DNA of 64,000 bases from Symsagittifera roscoffensis (lineage: Eukaryota > Xenacoelomorpha > Acoela > Convolutidae). Of this stretch, positions 32,850-46,300 are shown in pieces; position 1 is the first letter of the stretch; each line of letters begins with the position of its first letter. The notes below the pieces were generated by a model that searched no databases, had not been told where the DNA came from, and worked only from the letters and a program-made list of their open reading frames with translations. Position numbers and translations under genes: made by a program. Location: the NCBI RefSeq assembly GCF_963678635.1, contig NC_087065.1, forward strand, positions 1,366,001 to 1,430,000, given 5' to 3'.

Positions 32850-34760
32850 GGTCTGGTAGGGCATTATCAGGCAAGTTAAGTTTTTCATCCTCAGGTTACC
32901 TCCGCGTGGTCGATGGAAATCAACCAAATTGCTTGATTCCTCACCTCATTGGTTAACCAAAAATTAAGTTGCCCTCTTCGGCCCATCTGTTTACCCGCCC
33001 GCGCATCGACTCTGTTTTATCGCAATTGTGTTAAGTGGTCAAGTACGGTGATATTAAGTAGGTTAGGCTGAGACTATTCATCCGTAGGTTTCATCTCCGT
33101 GGTTGTTGGAACTCAGCCGACCTACGAAATTCCCATCCTCATTGGTAATACCGTCGAGAACAAGTGCTCTAAGCGTATGGTGTTCATACTCGAAGCCAGT
33201 TATCTAAATCACGCGCTTCGTAAACTTTTCGCACCCTCTCAAAAGCGTGGGAAAGACTTATTTCATTAAGCTCAGTTTGAGCTTTAACTTAAGCGCCAGG
33301 GATTCGCAGAAAACTTTTCAATACTACCTGCATCAATTTTTAGCGAACCGCAAAGATCTAGTTATTTGGCACGACGCCATAAATAACTCCATTAGTAGGC
33401 ACCGCAGAAACAACAACCTGAGTTTTGACCAACTGAGGAGCCTTCTTTTGAGGTTCAAGGAAAAAAAAGTACCGCTATCGGTACTGAGAATATAGAAAAA
33501 TAGTTGAAAAAGACAGAAATTCTTCTTTTAAACGTAGTTGAGGACATGAACTCAAAACGAAAGGCCAAAGAACTTATCAAAAAGTAAAAAGAGCTACGCC
33601 AGCCCCCTTCCCTTGAGTTGAAGCCTCGGTTGTCACTTAGACGATATAGCGCTGACCTAAGGTCACTGAAAAATAAGAAGCGGAACTGTTTGTCGCCTAT
33701 AAACTTGAAATAGATTTAAAGCGTAAGATTTTCAAATGACTCCCCCTTGTAAATTGTTGACGTATTAAAGTTTTCTGTTCTAGTTACTTGACTGAAAAAA
33801 GTATTTTCAATGAGTCATTGTTTCTGAACTTATAAAGCATGGAGGTTAAGTTTCAGAAGAAAATTAAAAAGTTGTTTGAGAAACGTAGCACCCTCGAGAA
33901 CGAGTTTTAGAAATGCCACGAAACTATTTTGGAATACATAGAGATCCATATCCAAAGTCGAAAATTGATAGATATTTCGGAAAACGTAGGAATTATAGAG
34001 CAAGCGGGGTCGATGTAAGTTAATGAGTTAATTAGTTTGGGGGCGAAAAAAGCTAATCCCGACGAACTAAAACCGGCAAACATATGTGGTTTCATAAGTT
34101 GACCCAGATTAAAAATAAAGTTTTGCAGGAAGCTACCAAAACAAATTTTGAGGTAGTAACAGAGCAAGATGACATAGATAGCAACTCAAAAGTCTCGTCA
34201 TTCCGAAAAGAGTGAATAATATCAGTCGCATGAATCAGATACCCGCTCTAAATTGTCACATTGAAGTAGCCGATATTAACAATCGGGTTCTCGGAAATCT
34301 AGTCGTTATACCGCCGCTCCGTCGAAAACTTCTTCTGAGGTAAAGCGCGATTTAAAGCTTTTAAAGAAACAACAAGAGCTTGAGAGGCAGGCAAAAGTGT
34401 CATTAAGACTGAAAAAGCAGCAAATTAAGATAAAAACTCCCAGAACAAAAATGCAGTTTGCAGTGTGAAGAGTTGGCTGAAGAACGCAGAAGGAAATTGG
34501 CATAAAATGAGTTAAAAGAGCTCAAGTAGCAAGATGAGTTGTCGGAAATCAGTGAGAAGGCCGAGCAAAGTAGTTTAACTGAAACAACTTCACAACTTGG
34601 AGACAACAAAAAGCGTACACGTCACTGGGTCGAAACTGTTGACCACACTCCGACTGACTCTGTTGTATTTCCGAATAAACAGCAGCACGTCCTTTCGGCG
34701 GCTCCTGGACAAAAATATCCTGTATTAGCAGGTTCGTTGGTCATTAAATTTTGCAGGTGA
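32850..34760 (+). pseudogene. Decayed mobile-element-like coding region, unidentified
   Basis: Short open frames separated by stops look like former protein: VENKCSKRMVFILEASYLNH followed by ALRKLF (33150-33250); KTFQYYLHQFLANRKDLVIW followed by HDAINNSISRH (33310-33420); a Lys/Glu-rich coiled-coil stretch (34350-34560); and HVLSAAPGQKYPVLAGSLV (34686-34750). An about 180-bp segment is also duplicated (32850-32965 and 33030-33150). The WHDxxNNSxSRH block hints at an esterase-type motif, but I cannot assign a family. Confidence 0.4.
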
Positions 34761-35212
34761 GTAATAGTCAGGCAGTGGTCTGGGGTTGTGCTTCGCTAAC
34801 CACAAAAAAGGACAACGACATATTTTGTCGAATTTGTTTCAATCTCTATTTCGCTGTATTCCGTGCTGTATTATTTTGCAGTGAAATCTGATAATTAAAT
34901 TCCGTTTTCGAACTTTGTCGATCTCATTTTTCGCGACCTATGAACTGTTGCTGTTCGATATTGGAGTTTGCCTTCCTTTCGACGTGAACTTGAAAGAAAT
35001 AAAGTGAAATTAAAAAAAAAATTAAAAAATAAAACCGCAAAATCAAAATTGAGCGTGAACATATTTTAAAAAAGAAAAAAACCAAGACCTATAAAAGAGT
35101 TCTCAGAACAATCATTACTCTGAAGAAGTCATCTAAGTGGAACTAAGCGGACAATAATTTACCAGACTATAATGAAAATAAGCCAAATATTTTAAGTTTG
35201 CAAAATTAAACA

Positions 35213-35300
35213 GGCCTGGACTGGAATTGAACTAGCGGGCTTTGTCGTCTCCAGCAGGAGTGTTACAGAAACTTCGAATTAGAAGAAAGCTAAGCCTTAA
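35213..35300 (-). repeat. tRNA-like block
   Basis: The minus strand has a B-box-like AGTTCAATTCC with a tRNA-like upstream arm. Weak, decayed SINE or tRNA relic. Confidence 0.3.
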
Positions 35301-35939
35301 AAAAAGTCAGGCTAAGTGAACTAAGCTGACAAAAATAAAAATATTGTGTTACCTCTACGCGAGAAACTGACAGTTGGTTGATTGAACTTGTAGTTACAGG
35401 CGGCAACAAAGCCGAAATTAAATGAGTAGAAATGCTTCATACCAAAATTGTTTTATGAAAAAATTCAAATTAATTATACAAATGTTTAAGTCCCCATTTC
35501 CCTCAGAACACACACACACGCACACGAAGTTTTTTTTTGCTCATCAAGCAACGCAATAAGAGGCTGCTAATCCGATATAATTACTTCGAAACCTATTATG
35601 CCGAAAAACAAGACAAGAAAAATGAAACAAGAAATTTTAAAATTAACATAAGCAGCAAATTTCGTTTAGGTCGGATATTGAAAAAGCTAACAAGCTCAAA
35701 ATATGTCTGTTGCAACACAGAAAAGACCATTATATTAATGAATCCAGGATCCAGAAGATGAATCTTTTGAACGCCTTTTTTACGCGGAAAAATCTTGCAG
35801 CCGATCGCAATACTCTTTCTTTTCGCAAGGATAAGAACTTCTATATCACGGTAGACCCTGCATGTTCTGACTTCCTTTGATCGGTCTCCAAAATTGTGAT
35901 TAAAAAATATTGATGAAATATAATTTTTTGACTGACCGT

Positions 35940-36310
35940 ATCATCAGAGGGAAAGCTTCGCTTCGTAAACACGACAAAAAGCAGCTCTACAAAGCGCAAA
36001 AAGAAAAAGTCGAAATAAGCCTCGAATTAGCTAAAGTGCGCCTCGAATTAGGGAAAACAGAAACAACCCTCAAATCTGAGATTAAGAGTCTCTCACCACT
36101 CAGCCACAGACTCTTGATCAATCACAAACACTAGCCACAAAAAAAAGCAGAGAACAGATGCTATGAAATTTCCAATGCTACTGATCGTGATTATAGCAAA
36201 AGTGCCACCAAATAAGTCAAAACTTTTAAAGAACAATTTTATCTGCGAGTTAGGTTAGAAAAAAGAAGAAGATGCGTACTAACACACTGAGCTTCGCAAG
36301 TGTAAATGAC
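35940..36310 (-). repeat. tRNA-like composite repeat, internally deleted copy
   Basis: Shares AAAAAGCAGCTCTACAAAGC, ATAAGCCTCGAATTAGCTAA and the minus-strand A box TGGCTGAGTGGTGAG with the copies at 40115 and 59862. The B box is lost. Its right part (AAAAGTGCCACCAAAT, CTTCGCAAGTGTAAA) runs into the MITE at 36334. Confidence 0.55.
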
Positions 36311-36333
36311 ATAGCCAATCGAGTATTGGAAAA

Positions 36334-36751
36334 GAGTAATGAACGCAAATAAACATAAAAAACAGACCTTCTAGAAAAAATCTCAACTTTCTAATTTAAA
36401 AATAGATGCCTTTTAAGCTCTTTGAAACAAGAGCAATTTATGATTGGCGCTTTTTTGATAAATGAACCCAACTTGAGAAAACTCGATCAAAAGGTAAAAC
36501 TTTCATTCCGCTGAATCATCTTTAAAATAAATTCCACTTTCGAAACTAGAACTCGTTCACGTTTTCTCGCGCTATTTGCACGTTCGTATTTGGAGAGTGC
36601 TATTTACGTCACTTTCAGCAGATTAATTTCAATTGAACTCAAAAAGTGCATTATACCTAAGTGCATCAATATTTTAAGACTTTTTCCTGAAAAGGCAAAC
36701 AAAAAAAAATCAGCAAGACCTAAATAAAAGACTTCACTACGTTCATTACTC
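36334..36751 (+). mobile_element. MITE-like element, family GAGTAATGAACG (copy)
   Basis: 418 bp between GAGTAATGAACG and CGTTCATTACTC. Inner landmarks are CGCTTTTTTGATAAATGAAC, CCAACTTGAGAAAACT, CACGTTTTCTCGCGC and GAGAGTGCTATTTACGTCAC. Non-coding. Confidence 0.8.
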
Positions 36752-37300
36752 TCAATTAAGTGTTATAATTTGAGTCGTATTAGGAAAAAACATGACCAAA
36801 TAGCTGTCTGATTGGTGTGCGGGATACCAATTCGTGCTACGTTTTCAGCAGCATAGATAAAATCTTTGGACCAAAATTGAGCAGTTTACGCAGGCATATT
36901 GCGCATGTAAGATAGTGTAATAGCACACCCACTTAGATTCCTCAATTTGTTCGACGTCGGAACAATAAGGTCAATTAGATGCTTCTCTAGAACTGTCACA
37001 TGGCCAAAATGGTTTAAATTTTTTGACTTGCAATGTTTCAAAACATGATGGCAGCAAAACTTAATTACCAATTATTGACAACTTAGAGATCAGTTCATTA
37101 TCAGTCAATCAATCAAATACCATTTAATTAAGTATACTTTATTCATGTTAGATTGACTTCTAGGTCATTTGACTAAGGCTGTAAAATTTGACAAATTAAC
37201 AACAAAATAACCGTCACTGAATTGAAACTACGAAATACTTACAAATTTAAGTAGACTGTGATGAAACATCCACAATTAGTAAAATTTAGACATTAGTGCA

Positions 37301-37306
37301 TTTATT
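37301..37306 (-). promoter_or_regulatory. NOS1AP: Candidate NOS1AP polyadenylation signal
   Basis: AATAAA on the minus strand about 400 nt after the stop. A second AATAAA-type hexamer is at about 37138-37143. Choice between them is not possible from sequence. Confidence 0.35.
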
Positions 37307-37703
37307 TCTATTCAATATTGAGTGATTCAGATTCAAGCATTTGAGGAGATATAGAAAAATAGAAAACTTTAAATAAGTGATGAGACCCATAACTACAAAA
37401 TGTATTATTACAAATTAAAAAATTAGACTAATCAACAAATTAAACGCCAATTGCAAAAAGCAACCAGGGTAACAATGTCAAAAGGTGAAGTTTACAACTT
37501 GAGCTGAAAATGAGACACCCAAGCATTGTGAAAAAAAGGACAGACCTCAAAAGAATTTATAATTTACAATATAGACAAAATGGCCGCTCAATTCGTTGGG
37601 AAAAGGTATGAGAGAAAAGAAACTAATCATGTCGCAGCAGAGGTTTAAGAAAGTTGTAGCCGCATTTTGAAAATTCAGTGCTGCAGTGCACCTTGTTTGT
37701 CTT

Positions 37704-38920
37704 TTAAGAGTCTGCGGGGTAGAAGAGGTTATTGCTGTTGTTATTGAGGGAAGACTGCTTGTCATAGCCACTGTCTCCGTCCGAATTGACGCCATTCATA
37801 TCATCTTCTGGACTTGGTCCAGGCACCGACGTCGTGTATACCTTCGGACCTAGAGTAGTCTCTAGATAGTTGATCCTTTCTGATTTGGAACCGCCGCCAG
37901 TGCTTCCGTAGCAATCAGAATCGAAACTGCTTCCTCCTGAGATAACTTCTAAAGTAGAGGTTCCATTTGGTCTACTGTAGGAAGCAGGTGGCGGCGGAGG
38001 CATAGAGTCATCTACATTTCCACTTCTAGTCAAAGATGCCGGAGGGTGTGGATACTGCTGCTGCTGCTGGTGTTCATCGCCTCCGACCGGGGTTCGATCC
38101 CCGTTGTGGGCTTCTGCTGACTGTGAGGCTGCATTTCTAGGAACAGTTGAAGACGTATAGCTATTGGCGGCAGATGTGGCCAAATTAGCGACTGGGGGGA
38201 ATCCGGGCGATGCTGGGTTCTGGATCACGTTCGGGAGGAAGTTGGTGGAAGGAACTGGTGGCATGAAGGAGAAGTGACTGGGAAGCAGAGCTGGAAGTGA
38301 CCTTTGTGATGCTGACAGTTTGCTCAGCCCTGACCCCTCTCCCAACAGCAGCTGGTCGTTTTGTCTGTTCTCCAAAACAGATGCATCCACGTGTGCGGCA
38401 ACTGCATTGTATATTGCGTTGTAGGCTCCCAAGTCCTCGAATGATGTGGCGGCATTCAGCATTTCTGCTTCGGGTATTGGACTGCATGCAATGCTAGCTC
38501 GATGTATCGACTGTCGCTTGGCCGCAGCTGCCAAAGCGGCCGCAGTGGCGTTGCTGGAACACCTCAGTGCCGATGAGGCGTCTCCGTTCCCACTTTCGTT
38601 TGAGCTTCCCGAGTCCATGTCTACCACTAATCCAGTTGCTTCTAGAGCCGCTTTGTTCCGTGCTGCAACCTTCTCTGCTAGGGCCAGTTGTTTGGAAATG
38701 AGTCGCGAAATCTCCTCCAGTTTTGTGACTTGGTCCTCAAAAGTGGCACTGCTGTTTGAAGTTGCTGCCTTTGATACACTTGATGAGGTGTGACTTTGGT
38801 CCTGTTTAATATGCGGCTGTTCATCGTTGTCACTTCTTCGAGAGGCAGCTTCGTTTTTAGAATCCATACAAGTCGTAGAATTAGCATCGGTTTGGCTGAC
38901 CGGAGCTTCACTTAATTGGG
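37704..38920 (-). CDS. NOS1AP: NOS1AP exon M (C-terminal exon with stop)
   Basis: Acceptor TTCTTGTTTCAG, phase 1; 405 codons plus TAA at 37704-37706. It encodes a possible second helix, [20 protein letters not shown] and [14 protein letters not shown]. An Ala run, [20 protein letters not shown], a short Gln run and PPPPP follow, then [20 protein letters not shown]. It ends [20 protein letters not shown] and NNLFYPADS. No C-terminal PDZ ligand of the vertebrate kind. Confidence 0.86.
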
Positions 38921-41900
38921 CTGAAACAAGAACTATTTTCCAAACAGAAAAGAAAAGATGCGATAAGTGAACATGTCCATTAGCAAGCACTTAGCAACCG
39001 AGAAAAGGACAATTAGTAAAGTGGGAAATATGGTCTAGGTTGGTTTCAGCAACGGAAATAGAACAGTGAAAAACAAAAATCAAAGCATGACAAACATACT
39101 TTTAGTTTCACTTTGCTCAATTTATGAACAGGTATGTTGTTTTCACAGACTTGATTACATAACTATTTGCAATTTGATCATTTTCAAGCTCAAAGTTTTT
39201 ATTCATGTTCCTATATAGTTCAAACGTTTGTATCTAGTTCAAAGGAGTCCTCACGCTGGAGCATCTGTCAAACACACACTGTACTTTTTCATATTATTGT
39301 TTCGCTCTATTTTAGCTCGAGACAGAAAATATGATGTAAATGGTAAATGGAAGATGAAGCCCAGCTGTGTTGTAAGTTATTAAGTGAGAAGTGAGTAGAA
39401 AAAAGTGACAGTGGAGGAAGAATAACTCGTGTGGTAGATTGAGGGGGGGGGGGGGGGGTTGAGAGAGACGGCAGCAGCAGAGACACAAAAAATAGAAAAA
39501 GGCTGCTTCAAATGGGTCAGCTTCATCACCCCCCGCACGATCAAACTCCCCTCAGGGGTACCTCCACGATATTGGATCATTCTAACTGATTCCCACGCCA
39601 CTACAAAAGTACCATCAAAAATTGTTTGACTCTTTATGATAGGCCTACGTCCCATACAACTACGCCTAGTTTCTGATCTGAAGGGTAATTAAAATGTTAC
39701 AAATTAAGATATCCAATATTTGGCATTTCCATAACACTTTTGTTGTCATAGGAGGTGTTTGTTTAAGGCATCTCAAAATAGTTGCAGGGCTGAAGCAGGG
39801 TTCACATCGGCCAACAGCACAATTTGTGCACTTCGCTTGAAACTAGTAAATTGAACTAACTGAACAACGTCACAAGCATACATTAGGCAGCTGAACGACA
39901 AACACTACGCATTACGATCAGCCAAATATTGATCCAATTTTACATTTTTGAAATTAATTCGTCAACTAATGCGCACTTCTTTAAACTATAGGGCTCTTTT
40001 CCGGTACCTACCCCCTATGATTTTTAAAATTGAAATCCGATAAGCCTAAGCCTATGAAAATGACTTTCAAATGTTCTAACCTGCAATAAATACCGCCTGC
40101 GTGAACAAATTTGAACACTGAGGCGAAGCTGCTCTTCGCAAACACTTGCGAGAATACGACCAAACAGCAGCTCTATCAAGTGAAATAAGAAAAAGTAGAA
40201 ATAAGCCTCGAATAAGCTAAAACTCGGCTACGTGTGGGATTCGAATCTACGAACTAGGAAATTTGAACTTCACGCACTAACTACTCAGCCACGGATGTTT
40301 AAAATCCCGAAAAAATAACCACCAATAACGCAGCTACATAGGCTAACAAGACTGCTCGTATCAGGGCGAAACCCTGAATGTTCCGACTGCCTTTTAAGGT
40401 CTATGGAGCAGCAATGACATGAGAAGATTAAATGTAATAAAATAAAATGAAGTTTTTTTTTAATTTGAGATTTTTCGTGAAGTGATATATTTCGCTCCTA
40501 GTAAAAAAAAATCAATTATGGTAAATAAGCTTACCTCAACCAATGTGGAACGATTTCAAAGAAGGATTAAATCTCAGCTTACACTTTAATAGCGCGAAAT
40601 ATCGCGCGTTAATTGTCCCAAATTGGCCAAAATGGCAATATTTACTCCCCCCATAACTTTAGGAAAAATGTTCACAGGTGAAATATCTTTTCAAATTTAA
40701 GCTTAGTATATCAATACCTTTTGAATGACATTTAAAAAATTCTATCAAAAACGGCTAGTTAAAAAGTCAAAATTTGTCTTGAAGAAAAAACCCACCCCGA
40801 GCACAAATATTCCGTTATTTTCGTAACGAAAGTCGGAACAATAAATTGCCACCTCGACGCGGCAAAAGTAGCACCAAATTAAAAACACACAATTTTGCAT
40901 GTAATAAATTGCAAGATACATAGAGTGGAAAGTTTCTGAAATCGAGCTTTTTGTTCCGACTTTCGATACGAAAGTAACGGAATATTTGTGCTCGGGGTGG
41001 GTTTTTTTTCTTCAGACAAATTTTGACTTTATAACTAGCCATTTTTGACGGAATTTTTTTATATCATTCGAAAGGTATTGTTGTCCTGAGCTCAAATTTG
41101 AAAAGATATTTGACCTGTGATCATTTTTCGTAAAGTTATGGGGGTTTAAAGATTGCCATTTTGGCCAATTTGGGACAATTAACGCGCGATATATTCGCGC
41201 TATTAACACGTAAGCGGTGAGTTAATCCGTCTTAGAAATCGTTCCAAATTGGTTAAAAGAAGCTTATTTGCCATAATTGGTTTGTTACAAGGAGCGAAAT
41301 CTATCCTTTTGTACTTTATATGGCGTGTGGGGGGATGATTTTCATAAAAAAATTCAAATTTTAGAAATTTATTTTCATTTTGTCTTATTTCATTGAATTT
41401 TTTTAATGTTATTACTGCTCCATAAACCTTAAAAAGCAGTCGGAACATTCAGGGCATCGCCCTGATACGAGCAGTCTTGTTATCATTGTAGTTGTTTGAA
41501 ACAAATATCTTTTTTCTGTTCATTTGTCGAATTCAAAATGCATCAGCAAAGCACATATGATATAATAATGCTACCGCACCCTACCGAATCAAAGTGCCAC
41601 CACAAAATAGCACTTTTTTGGCGACTTAGGTTTGAAAAAAATAAAGTTCGTACTATTACACTTTGCTTCGCAACTGCAAAAAAAAAAGTTCGTACTCGTA
41701 CACTTTGCTTCGCAAGTGTAAACAACAATTCAGTCACGTAAGTTGTGTTATGAACAATTTGCAATCAACTTTATTTTGTATTTTTTACGGGGGGTTTACT
41801 GAACAGAAGCCAAATTTAGACTTCTGTTCGAGTGTTTCAATCTTCCGCCTTTCAATGGCAATATTCTCTCTCAAAGGTTTCTTAAAAGTAAAACTATTTA

Positions 41901-43287
41901 AAGGCAATGTGCAATTTATGGAACGATCAAGCTGCGATACAAGCAAAATTGGTCTAGTTAGCATCAAAGCAGAAAACTTGTTGTTGCGGTGGCAGAATAA
42001 GGATATTGATATCACTCAAATAGAAACATGATTGGACAGTGAAGTCAGTTGGAAGACACTAGAATAAAGCAACAAAAGTATTAAATGTGGAAACGGAACA
42101 AGCGGCGAGCAGGTGAGTACTTCAACGTCAATCCGGTGCTGAGTCATCTCAACAATGCCAACACAATTTAACTCATCACAGCGAAATCTGAACAACTCAT
42201 ACAACTGAATCCGCATATCTTCAATCCAATCACAGTTAAGGAACGTAGCATCGGCACGGCTGGCTTTTAGTGCAGAATAGAATTGTCTCAACTTCACATT
42301 ATTATGATGAACTGTAGATAACTGTTTGCAATCAACACCTAACATTCAAGTGAGTGGACAGCGGCTGCGATTCAAACAATACTCACGAGTAATAATAATA
42401 CCGCACATAAATGGCTTCTTAGATGGGGACTCTAATTCTACCCCGTTTCCCCCCTCGTCATCGTCGCCATAACTTGTATCGGCAGTTAGGAGGATGTTTT
42501 GGTCCATTCCGGGGAAGCTGGATCGCTGCTGGTTTTTAGAAGCGAGCAGAGGGGAGTGTGATGACGTCATATATTGCTGGTGTTGATGGAGCTGAGAGAG
42601 TCTAGTCTGAGGGTAAGACAGGCGGTGACTACCTGCGCAGTTTGCAAACATGTCCAATGGTTATTCTCACAATAAGGCGAGAAAAAGATGGCATCTAGAA
42701 AAAATCTAGTTACTGCCATAAACTAAACTTTCTCATAATAAAAATTGGGAGAAGCTAGGGGATTCAATATATTACAGGTTGTAAGCAACGGTCACTCCGT
42801 AAAGACAGAGACAGACAAGCGGACAGCCTAAAGTATGGCTCAGCTACGAGATCACTTTGCACAGGATGCCAAGTCTTAAGCACTTGAGACATTGTTGCTC
42901 TATACACTCGGAAAAGTAAGAAGAAAAAAGAAAGCAAACAACTTATTCGAAAGGGCCCATCAGACGTCTGTGTCCCAGACAAAATAGTCCAGAAAGCTTA
43001 AACTTCCCAGACACATGTAATTCCAAGAGAAAATTGCCTCAGTTATAATAATCTGATTTGATTCAAATTTAAGTTGCTCAAGCATCATGAATACCAACAC
43101 ATTTTTGTCGCTATTTTCAGCAATTTGCCAGCAGCGCAAAAATTCTTTGGCTAAAATAGAAAGGGTTTTAATAGAATTTTAGGGGGAAAAAAATTTGGTC
43201 GAACTACAAAGCTCGACAAAATGTAGAACATTCGTTCCCAAAACGGCCCCTTCGAAAACTCCTTAGCACGCCACTGACTCAAGCAGT

Positions 43288-43371
<84 letters not shown>

Positions 43372-46300
43372 TTTCTTTCTTTTTCTTTCTCTCTGACAAT
43401 CGCTCATTTATTCGATCATAATTGCAAAAGCTCGGAGACAAACTTCGAAGGCACTGTCAGCATTAACTCACGCGATAAAAAAATCACGCAATAAAAAAGA
43501 AGCAAGAAATCACTCGATAAACAAGGAAGAAATCACGCGTGTGGAAATCACGCAATAAAAAAAGAAGCAAATTTAGATGAACATTCGATAAAAAATTAGC
43601 TCGTAATATACTACAAGTTCCGCTGGTGCACCGAAGTCAGCGAAACATCATCTATCCTAATTCAAGTAAGGCGTACTTAAAACTACTAGCTTGTAGATTG
43701 CACATCCGGTGCTTCAAACAGACTGAACGTGAAAACTGCTCATAATTTAAAGAGCGAAAAAAGTGCATAGATGATGACATCCCGTCTTATCTGTATGTGA
43801 ACCCTAAAATAGACGACATGGGCATCCAATAACGCTTTCTTTTTCAAAAAATGAAACATGTGAAAACAAATTGAGCAAGGCTTTTTTTAAACCAAAGTGG
43901 TCATATCTCCAAAACAACATGGCTTCATATCTTCGTACTTTTAACTCAGAAAAAACCTTAAATGTTTGACAGCATAGAACTGCCTTTTCCAGAATTAAAA
44001 ATTTTGAGCAGCCATACTTGAGGGCAAGATTTGCAACCCCTGAAAGCACCCAACAATAGGGTTGAGAGAATTTCAAAATTTGTGACGTTTTTGTAAATCT
44101 AACTATCTTGAAAAATTTTTAAAAATCCACAGAAATCCTCATATCTCTTAAACTAAAAGGGATTCGGGTATTCATATTTGGAGACCGAATTTGTAACCCC
44201 GGAGAAACCCTGACAGCACACCACTATTTGGTTGCCTCCTCCCCCACCCACCCCCCCTCCGAAGCTGGCATCATAGCTACAGCCTTACAATCGGGCCTTA
44301 CATTGAGGTCCTAGCAATCATGAACTCGAACATCGAAAAAAATATTTAGCATTGCAATATACGATATAGCTTAAGCGTTCAAAATTTATTCCTGAACCAT
44401 GCAAAAAAAAACAAGTTGACAAAACTTAAACATGTCAATAGAGGGACTTCTAATAAATGTGTGACGTGAAACGCCAATAAAAAAATAGATAGAAGATTAT
44501 TAACGATTACATTTCAGTAACGAGTTTGAGTGCAACCCTCGTTTTAGACTACAAATTGAGAAGAAAGTTTTGGGATATTTATTGCTAACTCATTTTGTAA
44601 ATAACATGCACTATTGACAAAAAGTGAACTACAATTTTTCGCGTCAGTTAGGAAAGACTAATGAAAAAAAACGCAACTCAAAAGTAAACAGACCGAAAAA
44701 ATTAGGGCGAGCAAATTTAAAATGTTCTATGAAAAATAAAAACAGTGAACAGAGGATTCAAACTTCGCAAACACAAGCCACAAACGGAAGGAAAGAGCGC
44801 ATTGAGAGAAAACTGGATCAAAAGAAATTTTTTAATCCAATAAGTGTCTTCATAAGTTCATCGACACTTACAAATCCTTAACATTTAAAACAAAAGATTG
44901 CTCGTATATCAAGGCAAAGTCCTGAATGTTTTGACGACCTTTTAACTGGTCTGAAAAAATTCCGCAATCAATAACTTTCTTAACTTAAATAGAAAGACAA
45001 ACTCATCCCCAACAAAATTTTCACACTTGAGAACAATTCCATGTATTTTCACATGCCTGTTGAATATCAGAAAAGTAAATCAGTGAAGTTGATTGGTGTA
45101 AATTAAAGACACTCATTGAAAAATTAACCGGAGGTAGCAAACATTTTTTCTTTTCTTTCTTAAAATTAGCATTTTTCTTCCAAACAACCAAATTTATCTG
45201 TCATTTATGGAGGCAAGTTTTAAACCTAACTGACTTAAACCGCAAGTTATGCACAATTGTTTGAAGTGGACTCCGATCAGTGGAAGGGGTTGGCTTATTT
45301 TCAACAGAGGCCATGAGTGACGTGTTCTCGTGTTCAGTGGGTGGTGTCGTGATCATATGGGAACCGTGGATGGCGAGTGTGTAGAATTCTAAAGGGGAAG
45401 GAGTGCACCCCTCAATCCGCCCCAGTTATGAATTATGAGCGAGTCGGTTATGATTATCACAAGAATTTAACCTCACATGTCAATTAGAAAGACGTGAAAA
45501 AATCATTCGAAAATTGAAAGTTGTTTGAAGCTGGCCAACAAGTAAGGCATGAAAATTCCTCCTTGTCTGAAAATGCACTTGATTGTTTCCTTTTCTGTTC
45601 ATGGAATACAAAGATCATATTACGACTTCGTTTATTTTGGACAACGCAATAAGGGTGGTCGTGTAATAAATAGTGGATGAGCAAGCAAACAAAAATGATC
45701 TTGAGGTCACTCTAGCGAGCATCAGTTGATGGCAACCTTTTCAGCCACGTTTCACTCTTTCTATTTATAACTCTCTTTTTCTCTCATTCCCACTGTTGTC
45801 TTCATATGGTGGTTTCTTTTCCAAACGGTACGTACGCAGTGGAAAAAAAGTTCAATTCAATAATTAATCGTTAGTGATGGTTGTTTGTTTGTGTACTTGT
45901 TCCTTTCATTGCACCACTCACCTGCCGCCGATGCAGTATTGTGGCACCAACAATTCGTCAGTGATCACAAAAAACGAATACTGAGAACTATAATAAACAA
46001 TCGGTCGCAAGACAACTTTGAACTAACTTTAAGATAGCACAAATTTTAAAAAATTTGCACGAAAACTATGTTTATATACTTTAGGCAGCCAACATCTAAC
46101 TTCATAAAAATGAAAGGATTCTGAACAAAATTCAATTCTTGCATCTTAACAACGGCACATCAAAGTCCATGATTGGAGCTACCATTTGTCGAACCGTTTA
46201 ATTTGATTTTTCGAGTTCTCCTGAATCACCAGAAATATCCTATTTTTTCGCTCATTTCTTAGCATCTGAGTTGCTCCAAAATTGAGCTAAAACTATGCCC

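Larger units (their letters stand above)
29280..37703. other. Convergent intergenic region between ODAD4 and NOS1AP
   Basis: 8.4 kb between the two stop codons. It contains the ODAD4 3' UTR, repeats at 29831-30965, a retroelement primer-site-like motif and calmodulin-like fragment (31794-32227), decayed ORFs (32250-34760), tRNA-like and MITE repeats (35213-36751), and the NOS1AP 3' end. I see no additional intact gene. Confidence 0.7.
38921..42386 (-). other. NOS1AP: NOS1AP intron L-M
   Basis: 3.5 kb. It holds a 14-G run (39447-39460), a GGGCTCTTTTCC-type repeat end (about 39985), a tRNA-like repeat (40115-40310) and a large inverted repeat (40346-41480). Nothing else recognised. Confidence 0.7.

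Noticed and set aside
43289-43575. CRISPR-like array of repeated units
   Set aside because: It is a simple TC/TTTC microsatellite followed by two AAATCACGCAATAAAAAA motifs, with no spacer structure, in a eukaryotic intron.
45275-45440. Extra NOS1AP exon in a GC-richer block of intron K-L
   Set aside because: No minus-strand open frame with usable acceptor and donor in phase 1 was found, and exons K and L already join correctly.
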